A stretch of DNA of 64,000 nt from Ancylomarina salipaludis. Lineage in GTDB: Bacteria; Bacteroidota; Bacteroidia; Bacteroidales; Marinifilaceae. Positions 1 to 8,960 of the stretch are shown in pieces; within the stretch, counting starts at the first letter, position 1, and each line of letters starts with the position of its first letter. The notes below the pieces were generated by a model. That model had not been told where the DNA came from. It ran no database searches and saw only the letters and a list, made by a program, of their open reading frames with translations. Both the position numbers and the translations under genes were made by a program. The DNA lies in assembly GCF_004122035.1 (NCBI RefSeq), contig NZ_SAXA01000009.1, forward strand, positions 1 to 64,000, in the 5' to 3' direction.

Positions 1-106
1 AGATGAGATTTCTTTAAAGGGTCGTTGGAGACGACAACGTTGATAGGCCACAGATGTAAAGGCAGTGATGTCAAAGTCGAGTGGTACTAATTACCCATAA
101 GCTTAT
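1..106 (+). rRNA. 23S rRNA, 3' end (partial)
   Basis: The first ~106 bases match the conserved 3' end of bacterial 23S rRNA, including the segment GTCGAGTGGTACTAATTACC near the 3' terminus. The gene starts before the window. The exact 3' end is approximate. It is followed by a ~120-base AT-rich spacer and then 5S rRNA, the normal rRNA operon order. Confidence 0.93.
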
Positions 107-225
107 GAATGCTGAGGTCCATGGTTGAATTCTTTTCTGACTTACTTTTACTTTTTTTTTCAATATGTTATGATATTTGTTGCAGCTAGTGTACAAACAC
201 CGTAAAGCTGATAACTGAAGATTTT

Positions 226-335
226 CAGGTATCTATAGCAATGGGGTTCCACCTCTTCCCATCCCGAACAGAGAAGTTAAGCCCATTAGCGCCGATGGTA
301 CTGCCAAGTGGTGGGAGAGTAGGTCGATGCCAACT
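226..335 (+). rRNA. rrf: 5S rRNA
   Basis: The core contains the conserved 5S segments CCATCCCGAACAGAGAAGTTAAGCC-like (bases 259-283) and the 3' segment GGGAGAGTAGGTCGATGCC. The terminal helix forms between GGTATC (228-233) and GATGCC (326-331). Length of about 110 bases is normal. Ends are set by the terminal helix and may be off by a few bases. A terminator follows directly. Confidence 0.95.
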
Positions 336-338
336 TTT

Positions 339-376
339 AAGCGTCTTATTCCAAATGGAGTAAGACGCTTTTTTTA
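339..376 (+). terminator. rRNA operon terminator
   Basis: Perfect 10-bp stem AAGCGTCTTA (339-348) / TAAGACGCTT (361-370), 12-base loop, followed by a run of T. It sits directly after 5S rRNA. Confidence 0.9.
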
Positions 377-712
377 TGACCTGAAATTTGGAAATCGGAT
401 TGATGCTGTCTTATCACTTAATGGTAATATAAGCCCTTATTTGTTGCATCCTTTAGCAGGTCAGGTATCTTGATCGGGATCAAATTCGTTCTGGTCAGCT
501 CCATCTTTAGATTCAATATGGATATTTCTATATCAATTTTAAATGTATTGTTTCTAATATTTTCAATTTACGTCTTATTTAATTTGATGCTAAAAATAGA
601 ATTTGCAGATTAATCAAAATTAAAAACCTTTGACATAAGCATTTTGGCATTATTAACTTATTTTTGTTTTGAATCTTTATAATTTTGTAGATCATTATCA
701 AAACATAACGAA
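377..712. other. intergenic region, no gene seen
   Basis: No convincing reading frame. It holds a 14-bp palindrome TTGATC-GG-GATCAA (470-483) and two matches to the Bacteroidota -7 element TAnnTTTG (659-666 and 680-687). Neither has a TTTG at the expected ~20-base spacing, so a promoter for the following lipoprotein gene is likely here but not fixed. Confidence 0.4.
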
Positions 713-2476
713 TTGAAAGCATCAACGATTAAAATTCTTATTGGCCTGTCTGTTTCATGCCTAATCTATTCATGTGCTAATATGGGATATCCTACCGGAG
801 GTGCCAAGGATGAAATCCCACCGGAAGTAAAAGAATGTAATCCGCCCAATTTTTCGACTGAAATTGAAGGTGGTAAGGTGAATATTTATTTTAATGAATT
901 TGTTCAGTTGAAGGAGATTAACGAGAAATTTGTAGTTTCTCCGCCTCTGGATAGAAAACCAACAGTGAATTTACGTGGCAAATCTATCTATGTTGATATG
1001 GGGGATAGTTTGAAACCCAATACAACATATACACTTGATTTTGCAGACGGTATTGCTGACAATAATGAGGGAAATCCTTTAGGAAATTTTCAATATGTAT
1101 TTTCTACCGGAAAGACACTTGATTCGCTGAGTATACAAGGGCATGCTGTAGATGCCTTCACAAGGCTTCCTATTGAGAAAGTTCAAATTTATGCCTATTC
1201 CAATCATCAGGATTCTGTTCCTTTAACGACGATTCCTGATTACGTTGCACAAACGGATACGGCCGGACATTTTAATTTGAGTAATTTAAAAGCCGGGACT
1301 TATAAGATTTTTGCTTTAGTTGATGGCAACCGGGATTACAAGTACAATGGACCTGGCGAGATTATTGGTTTTTTAGATACCCTTCTGACGCCAACGGCTC
1401 AGACGTTCCAGAAAATGGATAGTATTATGCCCGATTCATCAGCTTTGAGAACCTACACGGCATTTAGTCCAGCTGATGTTCATATTAATTTATTTGAGGA
1501 AGAGAATCCATTATTATATCTGACTAAGTACGCTAGGACTCGTCGTGAAAAATTAGATTTTGAGTTTTCTTTTAAAAGAACCGATGACTTAAAGATTGAT
1601 TTTTTAGATGTAAATAGTGATGCCAGTAGTTTTCTTATCGAGAGTAATAACAGACGGGATACTTTATCGTATTGGATTGTGGATTCGAATATTTACAAGA
1701 GGGATACTTTAACGGCTGTTTTAAACTATTTAAAGACGGATTCCACCAATCAACTGGTTAGTTTTAGTGATACTGTAAAACTGAATTTTAAAGCCCCTAA
1801 AAAGGCTAAGCAAACTAAAAAGCAGGAAAAGAAATCTAAAATTAAAAAGCCTGTTTATGAATTCAAAACCAATATTAAATCCACACAAGATTTGAATAAG
1901 GATATTGAATTTGAATTTAATGAACCTCTTGCCGAGTATAATCTTGATAGTATTCAGCTTGTTAAAATCGTCGATACACTAGAGTTTGATGTTCCATTTG
2001 AATTTGTAAAGGATTCTGCTTTGTTACGAACCTATCATATGAATGTGAAATGGGAATCAGAAATGAATTATCGATTGGATATTGACTCCACAGCTTTTAA
2101 AAATATTTTCGGACTCGAAAGTGATGCCTTTACTAAGAAATTTAAAACGAAGGAATTAGAGTATTATGGCAAAATTCTTTTGAAAGTTGATCAGGTTCAC
2201 AAGCCTTTAATCGTTCAGATTTTAGAGAATAATAAGAATGAAACACTTATACAAAGTAAAAAGATTTATTCTGATCAGACTATCACTTTTGATTATCTTG
2301 AACCTAAAACCTATATCATAAAAGTTATTGAAGATTGGAATGATAACGGGAAATGGGATACGGGTAATTACAAGTTAAAATTACAACCGGAAACCATTCA
2401 TTATTTCCGTAAGGAGATTAAGGTGCGTTCCAATTGGGATGTAGAAGAAAATGTTGTTTTACCTCAAGCTCATTAA
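713..2476 (+). CDS. Ig-like domain lipoprotein
   Basis: Predicted lipoprotein of 587 aa. The N-terminus has a signal sequence ending in IYSC with the lipid-attachment cysteine at residue 21, so the mature protein should be anchored in the envelope. Residues ~35-130 resemble a bacterial Ig-like (SbsA/Big_5 type) domain ending in the typical TYTLDFADGIADNNEGN / FSTG pattern. A carboxypeptidase-regulatory-like beta segment follows at ~140-205, a lysine-rich linker at ~362-380, and a further beta-rich C-terminal half. The start is a TTG; no ATG lies between it and the signal peptide. The gene is followed 10 bases later by the thiamine-binding-like gene, so the two are probably co-transcribed. Substrate and role are unknown; Bacteroidota genomes commonly carry such proteins. 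Confidence 0.85.
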   Translation: MKASTIKILIGLSVSCLIYSCANMGYPTGGAKDEIPPEVKECNPPNFSTEIEGGKVNIYFNEFVQLKEINEKFVVSPPLDRKPTVNLRGKSIYVDMGDSLKPNTTYTLDFADGIADNNEGNPLGNFQYVFSTGKTLDSLSIQGHAVDAFTRLPIEKVQIYAYSNHQDSVPLTTIPDYVAQTDTAGHFNLSNLKAGTYKIFALVDGNRDYKYNGPGEIIGFLDTLLTPTAQTFQKMDSIMPDSSALRTYTAFSPADVHINLFEEENPLLYLTKYARTRREKLDFEFSFKRTDDLKIDFLDVNSDASSFLIESNNRRDTLSYWIVDSNIYKRDTLTAVLNYLKTDSTNQLVSFSDTVKLNFKAPKKAKQTKKQEKKSKIKKPVYEFKTNIKSTQDLNKDIEFEFNEPLAEYNLDSIQLVKIVDTLEFDVPFEFVKDSALLRTYHMNVKWESEMNYRLDIDSTAFKNIFGLESDAFTKKFKTKELEYYGKILLKVDQVHKPLIVQILENNKNETLIQSKKIYSDQTITFDYLEPKTYIIKVIEDWNDNGKWDTGNYKLKLQPETIHYFRKEIKVRSNWDVEENVVLPQAH

Positions 2477-2486
2477 AATTTAGTCT

Positions 2487-2798
2487 ATGTCAGCTCTTTT
2501 AGAATTTGCAATTTTCCCTACGGATAAAGGGGACAGTGTTAGTCAGTATGTTAGTCAGGTGATTGAAATGATCCGTGAATCTGGTGTCGATTATCAATTA
2601 ACGGCAATGGGAACTCTTATTGAAACGGATACATTACAGGAAGCATTGAATATCGTGAATGAGGCTTATGCTATTCTTGAGCCTCACTCTAATCGTGTAT
2701 ATTCAACCATGACTGTAGATATTCAAAAAAATAAGCATAATCGTTTAAAGTCGAAAGTAACGGCTATTGAAAACAAAATTGGTAAGGTTAACCTTTAA
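2487..2798 (+). CDS. MTH1187/YqgV family thiamine-binding protein
   Basis: Small cytoplasmic protein of 103 aa matching the MTH1187/YqgV (DUF77, PF01910) family: LLEFAIFPTDKGDSVSQYVS at the start, then LTAMGTLIETDTLQEAL and a C-terminal VYSTMTVDIQ strand. Family members form ferredoxin-like folds that assemble into tetramers, and some bind thiamine or hydroxymethylpyrimidine-type ligands. The ligand cannot be read from the sequence. It starts 10 bases after the lipoprotein gene, and the following gene begins just after its stop, so the three look like one transcript. No TPP riboswitch is visible upstream. Confidence 0.85.
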   Translation: MSALLEFAIFPTDKGDSVSQYVSQVIEMIRESGVDYQLTAMGTLIETDTLQEALNIVNEAYAILEPHSNRVYSTMTVDIQKNKHNRLKSKVTAIENKIGKVNL

Positions 2799-2808
2799 TA
2801 TTCCGGAT

Positions 2809-3648
2809 TTGAAATACGCATTTATCTTTCTTTTAATTATCTGTTCATTTACTCAGCTAAAATCTCAGGAACAAGCCGGGATAGAAAACTTTGCTTTTCA
2901 ATCAGGTGAGAAATTGACCTATCGAGGTTATTACAATTGGGGATTTATTTGGGTAGCTGCCGGCGAAGTTAAGCTTGAAGTGAAAGATGAAGCGTATTCC
3001 AATAAACCCGCATACAAAATTGAGGCAGAAGGTAAAACCTTAAAGGCATTTGATTGGTTTTTTAAGCTGCGTGATACCCTTTCGTGTTACGTAGATTCAA
3101 CCAATTTAAAACCCTTTTATTTTGATAGAAAAACCCATGAAGGGGATTATATTGCCAGACATCAATATTGGTTTGATTATGAAAAAAATCAGGTTTATTC
3201 TGAAATAAGAAAAAGACAAAAGCCCATTAAAAAGGATACTTTGGAGAATATGAACATCAGTTCGGATATTGTATCGGTTGCCTACTTTACGCGAAATCTG
3301 GATTTTTCAAAGTATAAAAAGAGAGAGAAAATCCCACTTCGCATGCTCATTGATAATGAGATTCACAATTTGTACATCAGGTACAAGGGGATTGAAAAAG
3401 TTAAACTTAAAAACGGAGAGGTATATGAATGCCTGAAGTTTTCTCCAATGCTGGTGAAAGGGAATCTTTTTAAAGGAGGCGAAGATATGACCATATGGGT
3501 GAGTAACGATAGAAATAGAGTCCCCATTATGGTTGAAGCAAAGGTTTTGATCGGAAGTGTAAAAGGCCTTCTGGATTCTTATGAAGGCCTTAGATCAACG
3601 CGAGAATCCTTGTTTAAGAAGAAATCAGGAAGGCTCGAATTTGAATAA
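2809..3648 (+). CDS. DUF3108 domain-containing secreted protein
   Basis: Predicted exported protein matching the DUF3108 family: the mature part begins with FAFQSGEKLTYRGYYNWGF and continues with the family's pattern of beta strands (AGEVKLEVKDE, DWFFKLRDTLSCYVD, KPFYFDRKTHEGDY). I chose the TTG at 2809 because it gives a normal signal peptide (MKYAFIFLLIICSFTQLKSQ) and no overlap with the previous gene. A TTG at 2767 in the same frame would give a 293-aa form overlapping the previous stop by 32 bases. DUF3108 proteins are periplasmic or outer-membrane associated; their biochemical function is not established. Confidence 0.8.
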   Translation: MKYAFIFLLIICSFTQLKSQEQAGIENFAFQSGEKLTYRGYYNWGFIWVAAGEVKLEVKDEAYSNKPAYKIEAEGKTLKAFDWFFKLRDTLSCYVDSTNLKPFYFDRKTHEGDYIARHQYWFDYEKNQVYSEIRKRQKPIKKDTLENMNISSDIVSVAYFTRNLDFSKYKKREKIPLRMLIDNEIHNLYIRYKGIEKVKLKNGEVYECLKFSPMLVKGNLFKGGEDMTIWVSNDRNRVPIMVEAKVLIGSVKGLLDSYEGLRSTRESLFKKKSGRLEFE

Positions 3649-3656
3649 AATTGGAA

Positions 3657-4760
3657 TTAATTAATTTTAATTTCGAATAGCTTTGGCCAGCGTTTCCCTG
3701 TTACAAAAAGACGATCATTAATAGAATCGTAAGCGATACCATTAAGCACATCATCGCCTTCGATTAATTTTCTTCTTTCAGCAGGAGTCAAAATATCTTT
3801 CAGGTTTAAATTCGCTTCAACTTGTCCTGTTTTAGGATTGATTACAACGATACGATCGGTGAGCCAGACGTTGGCGTATATTTTACCGCTGATGTATTCC
3901 AATTCGTTTAAATTAGTTATTTCTCCTTTTTCATCGTAAACTTCAATTTCATCAATTTTACCATAGTTTTTGGGATCGACGAAGGTTAGTTTATTACTGC
4001 CATCAGAAATTACAAGTTTGTCATCAATAGTTGTGATCCCCCAGCCTTGTCCATTTGTTGTGGGTGGTCTGAAGAAATCTTTTTGCGAAAAATCTTCGGC
4101 ATCTATCACAAAGGCTTTTTTCGATTGCCAGGTCAATTGAATGATATTCCCTTTGTAATAGGTAATTCCTTCACCAAAGTAGTGAGGTTCAAGTTTCCTG
4201 TCAAACAGACTTTCCCCTTTTTTTATATCAACCTTGCGAAGTGTCGATTCCCCAAACTGGCCCGTACCTTCGTACAAATAGCCATCGTGATAAAACAAGC
4301 CTTGAGTATAGGATTTTTTATCGTGTGGAAATGTATTTACAATTTTATAGGTTAATTCTTGGGGGGCAGTATTCGGTTTAATATTGAAGTAGGATGAAAT
4401 ATTGCCAACTTTTCCATCTTTGTGATAGGCCATAATTTGGAAGTTATGCTTACCCATTTTTTTCTCGGTAGCAATATGTGAAAAACTCCAGGGCTTTGCA
4501 TAAAGAGTTTGACTAATTTTACCATCAATAATGAGTTGTACAGAATCTATGTCTTTTGAATTTTTTCTTTTTTTGATTGAAATTTCAATTGTATCTGCTT
4601 GGGTAAAAACCTCTCCTCGTTGGGGTTGTTTCAATTTTAAACTGTGAATAAATTCAATGGTTTTTACTTCTGTTTCTTTTTTTGAAAAATTTTTAGGCGT
4701 GCCATTGCAAGAACTTAGAAGCGCTAAAATTACAAGAATGATATGAGATTGAATTTTCAT
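3657..4760 (-). CDS. glutaminyl-peptide cyclotransferase, lipoprotein
   Basis: Matches the plant/bacterial-type glutamine cyclotransferase family (PF05096), which turns N-terminal glutamine of peptides into pyroglutamate. The C-terminal ~245 residues carry the family's beta-propeller signature: FPHDKKSYTQGLFYHDGYLYEGTG, then FGEGITYYKGNIIQLTWQ, GWGITTIDDKLVISDG and NELEYISGKIYANVWLTDRI. Upstream of it are a lipobox (LSSC, Cys18) and an Ig-like segment (~50-125), an architecture known from Bacteroidota homologues. I start at the ATG at 4760 because it gives a clean lipoprotein signal; an in-frame start at 4811 would add 17 residues before it. The gene is convergent with the DUF3108 gene, with only 8 bases between the stops. 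Confidence 0.9.
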   Translation of the reverse strand: MKIQSHIILVILALLSSCNGTPKNFSKKETEVKTIEFIHSLKLKQPQRGEVFTQADTIEISIKKRKNSKDIDSVQLIIDGKISQTLYAKPWSFSHIATEKKMGKHNFQIMAYHKDGKVGNISSYFNIKPNTAPQELTYKIVNTFPHDKKSYTQGLFYHDGYLYEGTGQFGESTLRKVDIKKGESLFDRKLEPHYFGEGITYYKGNIIQLTWQSKKAFVIDAEDFSQKDFFRPPTTNGQGWGITTIDDKLVISDGSNKLTFVDPKNYGKIDEIEVYDEKGEITNLNELEYISGKIYANVWLTDRIVVINPKTGQVEANLNLKDILTPAERRKLIEGDDVLNGIAYDSINDRLFVTGKRWPKLFEIKIN

Positions 4761-4852
4761 ATTTTCAGTACGAGATGATGTAAAAAGAGATAAGTTGAAA
4801 AAAAATGCCAACCATCAAAGTTAAAATAATGACTTTGATTTCGCAATGATTA

Positions 4853-4889
4853 AAAAAAAACTGCTCAATTAAATTTGAGCAGTTTTTTT
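4853..4889 (-). terminator. terminator of cysS
   Basis: 8-bp stem CTGCTCAA (4861-4868) / TTGAGCAG (4875-4882) flanked by A-run on one side and T-run on the other. It lies directly after the cysS stop codon on the minus strand. Confidence 0.85.
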
Positions 4890-4891
4890 AA

Positions 4892-6367
4892 CTATTTAAT
4901 GATTTCCCATTCGGAACCATCTTTTGTATCCTTTATGGCTATACCATAACTGGCTAATTCGTCACGAATTTTGTCAGCAGTTGCCCAATCTTTGTTTTGT
5001 TTCGCTTCGTTTCTGGTTGTCAATAATAAAGAAATCAGCTTATCAAGAATTTCATTGGTTCCTCCGTCAGCATCTTTCTCGTCTTTTAAGCCCAATACCT
5101 CGTAAACCAGGTCGTGATACAGTTTCTTAAGAGACTCCAGTTGTTCTGCTTGAATATTTTCTTTTCCGGCTGCTAATGAATTGATCATCTTTACGCCATC
5201 GAAAAGGTGGGCGATTAGAATAGGCGTATTCAAATCGTCGTTTAAAGCTGCATAACATTTTGTATTCAGGTCTTCAACATTAACTGTTGATTCTGATCCG
5301 GCCTTAATTTTATCAAGTGTAGCGACAGCTGACATTAATCTATTGAAGCCTTTTTCAGCAGCCTTAAGTGCATCATTCGAAAAATCAAGAGGACTGCGAT
5401 AGTGCGCCTGCAAAATGAAAAAGCGAATAGTCATTGGGCTATAAGCTTGTTCTAAAACGTCATTATCACCCGAAAAAAGTTGATCAAGCGTAATAAAATT
5501 ACCCAATGATTTTCCCATTTTCTGACCGTTAATCGTAATCATGTTGTTGTGCATCCAATAACGCACAGCTTCGTGACCATGCGCTCCGGTTGATTGCGCA
5601 ATCTCACATTCGTGGTGAGGGAATTGCAGATCAAGTCCACCACCATGAATATCAAATTCTGAACCCAGATACTTTTGGCTCATTGCCGAACATTCAAGGT
5701 GCCATCCAGGAAAGCCATCGCTCCATTTTGAGGGCCAACGCATGATATGCTCAGGATTCGCTTTCTTCCAAAGTGCAAAATCAAAGCTATTCTTCTTTTC
5801 GCTCTGACCATCCAGCTCACGTGTATTTGAAATCAGATCTTCAATCTTTCTTCCCGAGAGTTTACCGTAATCGTGTTGCTTGCTGTATTTTTCCACATCG
5901 AAATAAACTGAACCGTTGCTTTCGTATGCAAAGCCATTTTCAAACAATTTATCGATAACCTCCATTTGCTCGATGATATGCCCTGAAGCACGCGGTTCGA
6001 TACTTGGCTTAAGAACGTTCAGGTCATCCATGTTTTTATGGTAACGATCAGTAAAATACTGAACCACTTCCATGGGTTCCAATTCCTCTAAACGCGCTTT
6101 TTGAGCAATTTTATCTTCTCCTTCGTCTGCATCGTTTACAAGGTGTCCTACATCGGTAATGTTACGAACGTAACGTACTTTGTAGCCAGAATGTTTTAAA
6201 AAACGGAATAATATATCGAAAGTAATTGCCGGACGAGAATGCCCCAAATGAGCATCACCATATACAGTAGGACCACAAACATATAAGCCAACATGTCCGG
6301 GATTAATAGGTGTAAACAGCTCTTTCTTTCGGCTGAGTGTATTGTAAATGTGCAAATTATTTTCCAT
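4892..6367 (-). CDS. cysS: cysteine--tRNA ligase
   Basis: Class I aminoacyl-tRNA synthetase charging tRNA-Cys. The HIGH motif is HLGH (residues 40-43) and the KMSKS motif is KMGKS in [11 protein letters not shown]. Zinc ligands expected for CysRS are present: Cys31 in VCGPTVYGD, the cysteine of WHLECSAMS and the histidines/Cys of [11 protein letters not shown]. The protein is 491 aa from the ATG at 6367; another ATG at 6376 would add three residues. C-terminal DALR-type anticodon-binding domain ends in [12 protein letters not shown]. It is a single-gene transcript with its own terminator. Confidence 0.97.
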   Translation of the reverse strand: MENNLHIYNTLSRKKELFTPINPGHVGLYVCGPTVYGDAHLGHSRPAITFDILFRFLKHSGYKVRYVRNITDVGHLVNDADEGEDKIAQKARLEELEPMEVVQYFTDRYHKNMDDLNVLKPSIEPRASGHIIEQMEVIDKLFENGFAYESNGSVYFDVEKYSKQHDYGKLSGRKIEDLISNTRELDGQSEKKNSFDFALWKKANPEHIMRWPSKWSDGFPGWHLECSAMSQKYLGSEFDIHGGGLDLQFPHHECEIAQSTGAHGHEAVRYWMHNNMITINGQKMGKSLGNFITLDQLFSGDNDVLEQAYSPMTIRFFILQAHYRSPLDFSNDALKAAEKGFNRLMSAVATLDKIKAGSESTVNVEDLNTKCYAALNDDLNTPILIAHLFDGVKMINSLAAGKENIQAEQLESLKKLYHDLVYEVLGLKDEKDADGGTNEILDKLISLLLTTRNEAKQNKDWATADKIRDELASYGIAIKDTKDGSEWEIIK

Positions 6368-6758
6368 TGTCTTCATGTTTAGGTATCAGCTACTGCTTGG
6401 AGTGACTGTACAGCTTTAAATTGATCAAAAGAATCACTGCTTTCTTTTGGGTGGGTAAAATTATAAAAAAATTATGGCTTCATCTCTTGATTCTGAGGAA
6501 TAATGCGTGTTAATTTAGTTCTCTTTTAAAGAGTATCAGTCTTATTTTCAAACAGTATAGTCTATTTTAATGTTGAACAGCTATCAAATTTTGATGTAAT
6601 TTAACAAAATTCATGAGTAACCATTGTGCTTAATCTTTTTATTTTCTTTAATTTATGATACACATAAGATAGCCAAAAGGATTTTATCAGACTAATTGAG
6701 TACTTTTGTTCATAGAAGCTACTGGACTTTTGTTTTATCCAGTATTAATATCCATATT
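6368..6758. other. divergent intergenic region between cysS and rnr
   Basis: AT-rich, about 390 bases, no coding potential seen. It must contain the promoters of both divergent genes. A TACTTTTG at 6701-6708 fits the -7 element for rnr but lacks a TTTG at the right spacing. Confidence 0.4.
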
Positions 6759-8894
6759 ATGGTAGGAAAAAGAAAAAAAATACAATCCCGATATAACAAG
6801 CAAAGTTTGCAACAGCAGGTGCTTGAAATTTTTGTGAAAGAATCATCGAAGACACTGAATTATAAACAAATTGCTGCTGCCCTTGAAATTAAAGACATGG
6901 GTATCAAGCGACTTATTGTTTCCATTTTATATGATTTGGTTGCTTTGGATCAGATTAGCGAAATATCGACGGGAAAATTCAAATTAAAATCAAAAATGGG
7001 TACCGTAACTGGAGTTGTTGATATGACATCTCGCGGTTCGGCCTATATTGTTTCAGAGGAAACCGAAGAAGATATTTTTGTGAGTCAGGCAAATCTGAAC
7101 AGAGCCCTGCATGGTGATCAGGTTAAGGTCTTTTTGTTTGCTCGTAAAAAAAGTAAGCAACCCGAAGGCGAAGTGGTTGAAATTGTAAAAAGAAAGAAAA
7201 CCAGTTTTGTGGGAACCCTCGAAATTTCGAAGAACTTTGCTTTTTTGATTCCCTTGAGTAAGAACATGCCTTATGATATTTTTATCCCTCTGGGAAAATT
7301 AAAAGGTGCTGAAGATGGGGATAAGGTTATTGCTCAAATCACAGAATGGCCTAAAAAATCGAAAAACCCGGTAGGGCAAATTACCGATGTTCTCGGAAAA
7401 CCTGGCGATAATGATACGGAAATGCATGCCATCCTTGCTGAGTTCGATCTGCCTTATAAGTTTCCGGATCATGTGAATGAAGCCGCCGAGGAAATTTCTG
7501 ACGAAATCACAAAAGAGGAGATTGCGAAACGTCGCGATTTTAGAGATGTGACGACCTTTACGATTGACCCTGCTGATGCGAAAGATTTTGACGATGCGTT
7601 ATCGCTTCGTAGGCTTGAAAATGGCAATTGGGAGATTGGTGTACATATAGCCGATGTTACCCATTATGTTCGTCCGGGCAGTATTATCGAGAAAGAAGCA
7701 AGTGAGCGTGCGACTTCTGTTTATTTGGTCGATCGTGTGGTTCCGATGTTGCCCGAGCGCTTATCAAATGGACTTTGTTCGCTACGTCCTAATGAGGAAA
7801 AGCTAACTTATTCAGCCGTTTTTGAGATGGATGATCATGCTGATGTTCATAAGACATGGATAGGCAGAACAGTAATTTGTTCTGATCGTCGATTTACTTA
7901 TGAGGAAGCTCAGCAGGTTATTGAAACTGGCGAAGGAGACTTTAAAGAGGAAATTCTGTGTCTTGATAAGTTAGCTAAAAAATTAAGAGAAAGACGATTC
8001 AAACAGGGTGCTATTGATTTTGATCGATTTGAGGTGAAGTTTGATATCGATGAAAATGGAAAACCTTTAAGCGTTTATTTTAAGGAATCGAAAGATTCGA
8101 ATAAGCTGATTGAAGAGTTTATGCTTTTGGCCAATAAGAAAGTTGCCGAATCAGTTGGTCGGGTGCCTAAAGGAAAAACGGCTAAGACTTTTGTATACAG
8201 GGTGCATGATCAGCCTAATACTCAAAAATTAGAGACCTTTAATAACTTTATTCATAAGTTTGGTTTTGGAATTAAAACGGCTTCGCCTTCTTCAATTTCG
8301 AAGTCGATGAATGAACTGTTGCATAATGTGAAAGGGAATGCCATTCAGAATCTGGTGGAAACTTTAGCCATTCGTTCAATGGCAAAAGCAGAATATACAA
8401 CCAATAATGTGGGGCATTATGGCTTAAATTTTGATTATTATTCGCATTTTACTTCGCCTATTCGCCGATACCCTGATATGATGATTCATCGTTTGCTAAA
8501 TCAGTATGAGAATGGTGGTAAATCTGCCAATCAGGATAAAACCGAATCGCAGTGTAAGCATTGCAGCGATATGGAGCAACGTGCAGCTCAGGCGGAACGT
8601 TCTTCAATCAAATACAAGCAAGTTGAGTTTATGCTTGACAATGTGGGAGAAGAATTTGATGGCACAATTTCAGGTGTTACAGAATGGGGATTCTATGTTG
8701 AACTGAATGACAACAAATGCGAGGGAATGGTTTCAATTCGAGAGCTTGAAGATGATTATTACGAGTTCGATGAAGACAATTATTGCATTGTCGGTCGTCA
8801 TCATAGAAAAATTTATCAGTTGGGTGACGAAGTGAGAATTCTTGTTGCGAAAGCTAACCTGGCTGCAAAACAACTTGACTTTGTTTTGGCTTAA
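6759..8894 (+). CDS. rnr: ribonuclease R
   Basis: Processive 3'-5' exoribonuclease of the RNase II/R (RNB) family, 711 aa. Order: N-terminal winged-helix domain (~20-75), cold-shock/OB domains (~75-230), RNB catalytic domain with the acidic cluster TIDPADAKDFDDALSL and the RRYPDMMIHRLLNQY segment, then a C-terminal S1 domain (~630-711). The ATG at 6759 gives the usual lysine-rich N-terminus MVGKRKKIQSRYNKQ. An in-frame TTG 63 bases upstream would add a peptide unlike the family, so it was not used. It ends at a bidirectional terminator shared with radA. Confidence 0.96.
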   Translation: MVGKRKKIQSRYNKQSLQQQVLEIFVKESSKTLNYKQIAAALEIKDMGIKRLIVSILYDLVALDQISEISTGKFKLKSKMGTVTGVVDMTSRGSAYIVSEETEEDIFVSQANLNRALHGDQVKVFLFARKKSKQPEGEVVEIVKRKKTSFVGTLEISKNFAFLIPLSKNMPYDIFIPLGKLKGAEDGDKVIAQITEWPKKSKNPVGQITDVLGKPGDNDTEMHAILAEFDLPYKFPDHVNEAAEEISDEITKEEIAKRRDFRDVTTFTIDPADAKDFDDALSLRRLENGNWEIGVHIADVTHYVRPGSIIEKEASERATSVYLVDRVVPMLPERLSNGLCSLRPNEEKLTYSAVFEMDDHADVHKTWIGRTVICSDRRFTYEEAQQVIETGEGDFKEEILCLDKLAKKLRERRFKQGAIDFDRFEVKFDIDENGKPLSVYFKESKDSNKLIEEFMLLANKKVAESVGRVPKGKTAKTFVYRVHDQPNTQKLETFNNFIHKFGFGIKTASPSSISKSMNELLHNVKGNAIQNLVETLAIRSMAKAEYTTNNVGHYGLNFDYYSHFTSPIRRYPDMMIHRLLNQYENGGKSANQDKTESQCKHCSDMEQRAAQAERSSIKYKQVEFMLDNVGEEFDGTISGVTEWGFYVELNDNKCEGMVSIRELEDDYYEFDEDNYCIVGRHHRKIYQLGDEVRILVAKANLAAKQLDFVLA

Positions 8895-8914
8895 TCATCA
8901 AATATAATGATATG

Positions 8915-8951
8915 AAAAAAGGCTTCAAGCTATATTGCTTGAAGCCTTTTT
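8915..8951. terminator. bidirectional terminator between rnr and radA
   Basis: 10-bp perfect stem GGCTTCAAGC (8921-8930) / GCTTGAAGCC (8937-8946) with loop TATATT. A-run before and T-run after, so it can serve both convergent genes. Confidence 0.92.
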
Positions 8952-8960
8952 CGTATAAGT

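Noticed and set aside
470-483. TTGATC-GG-GATCAA palindrome after the rRNA operon
   Set aside because: Single short palindrome without a neighbouring promoter match; could be chance.
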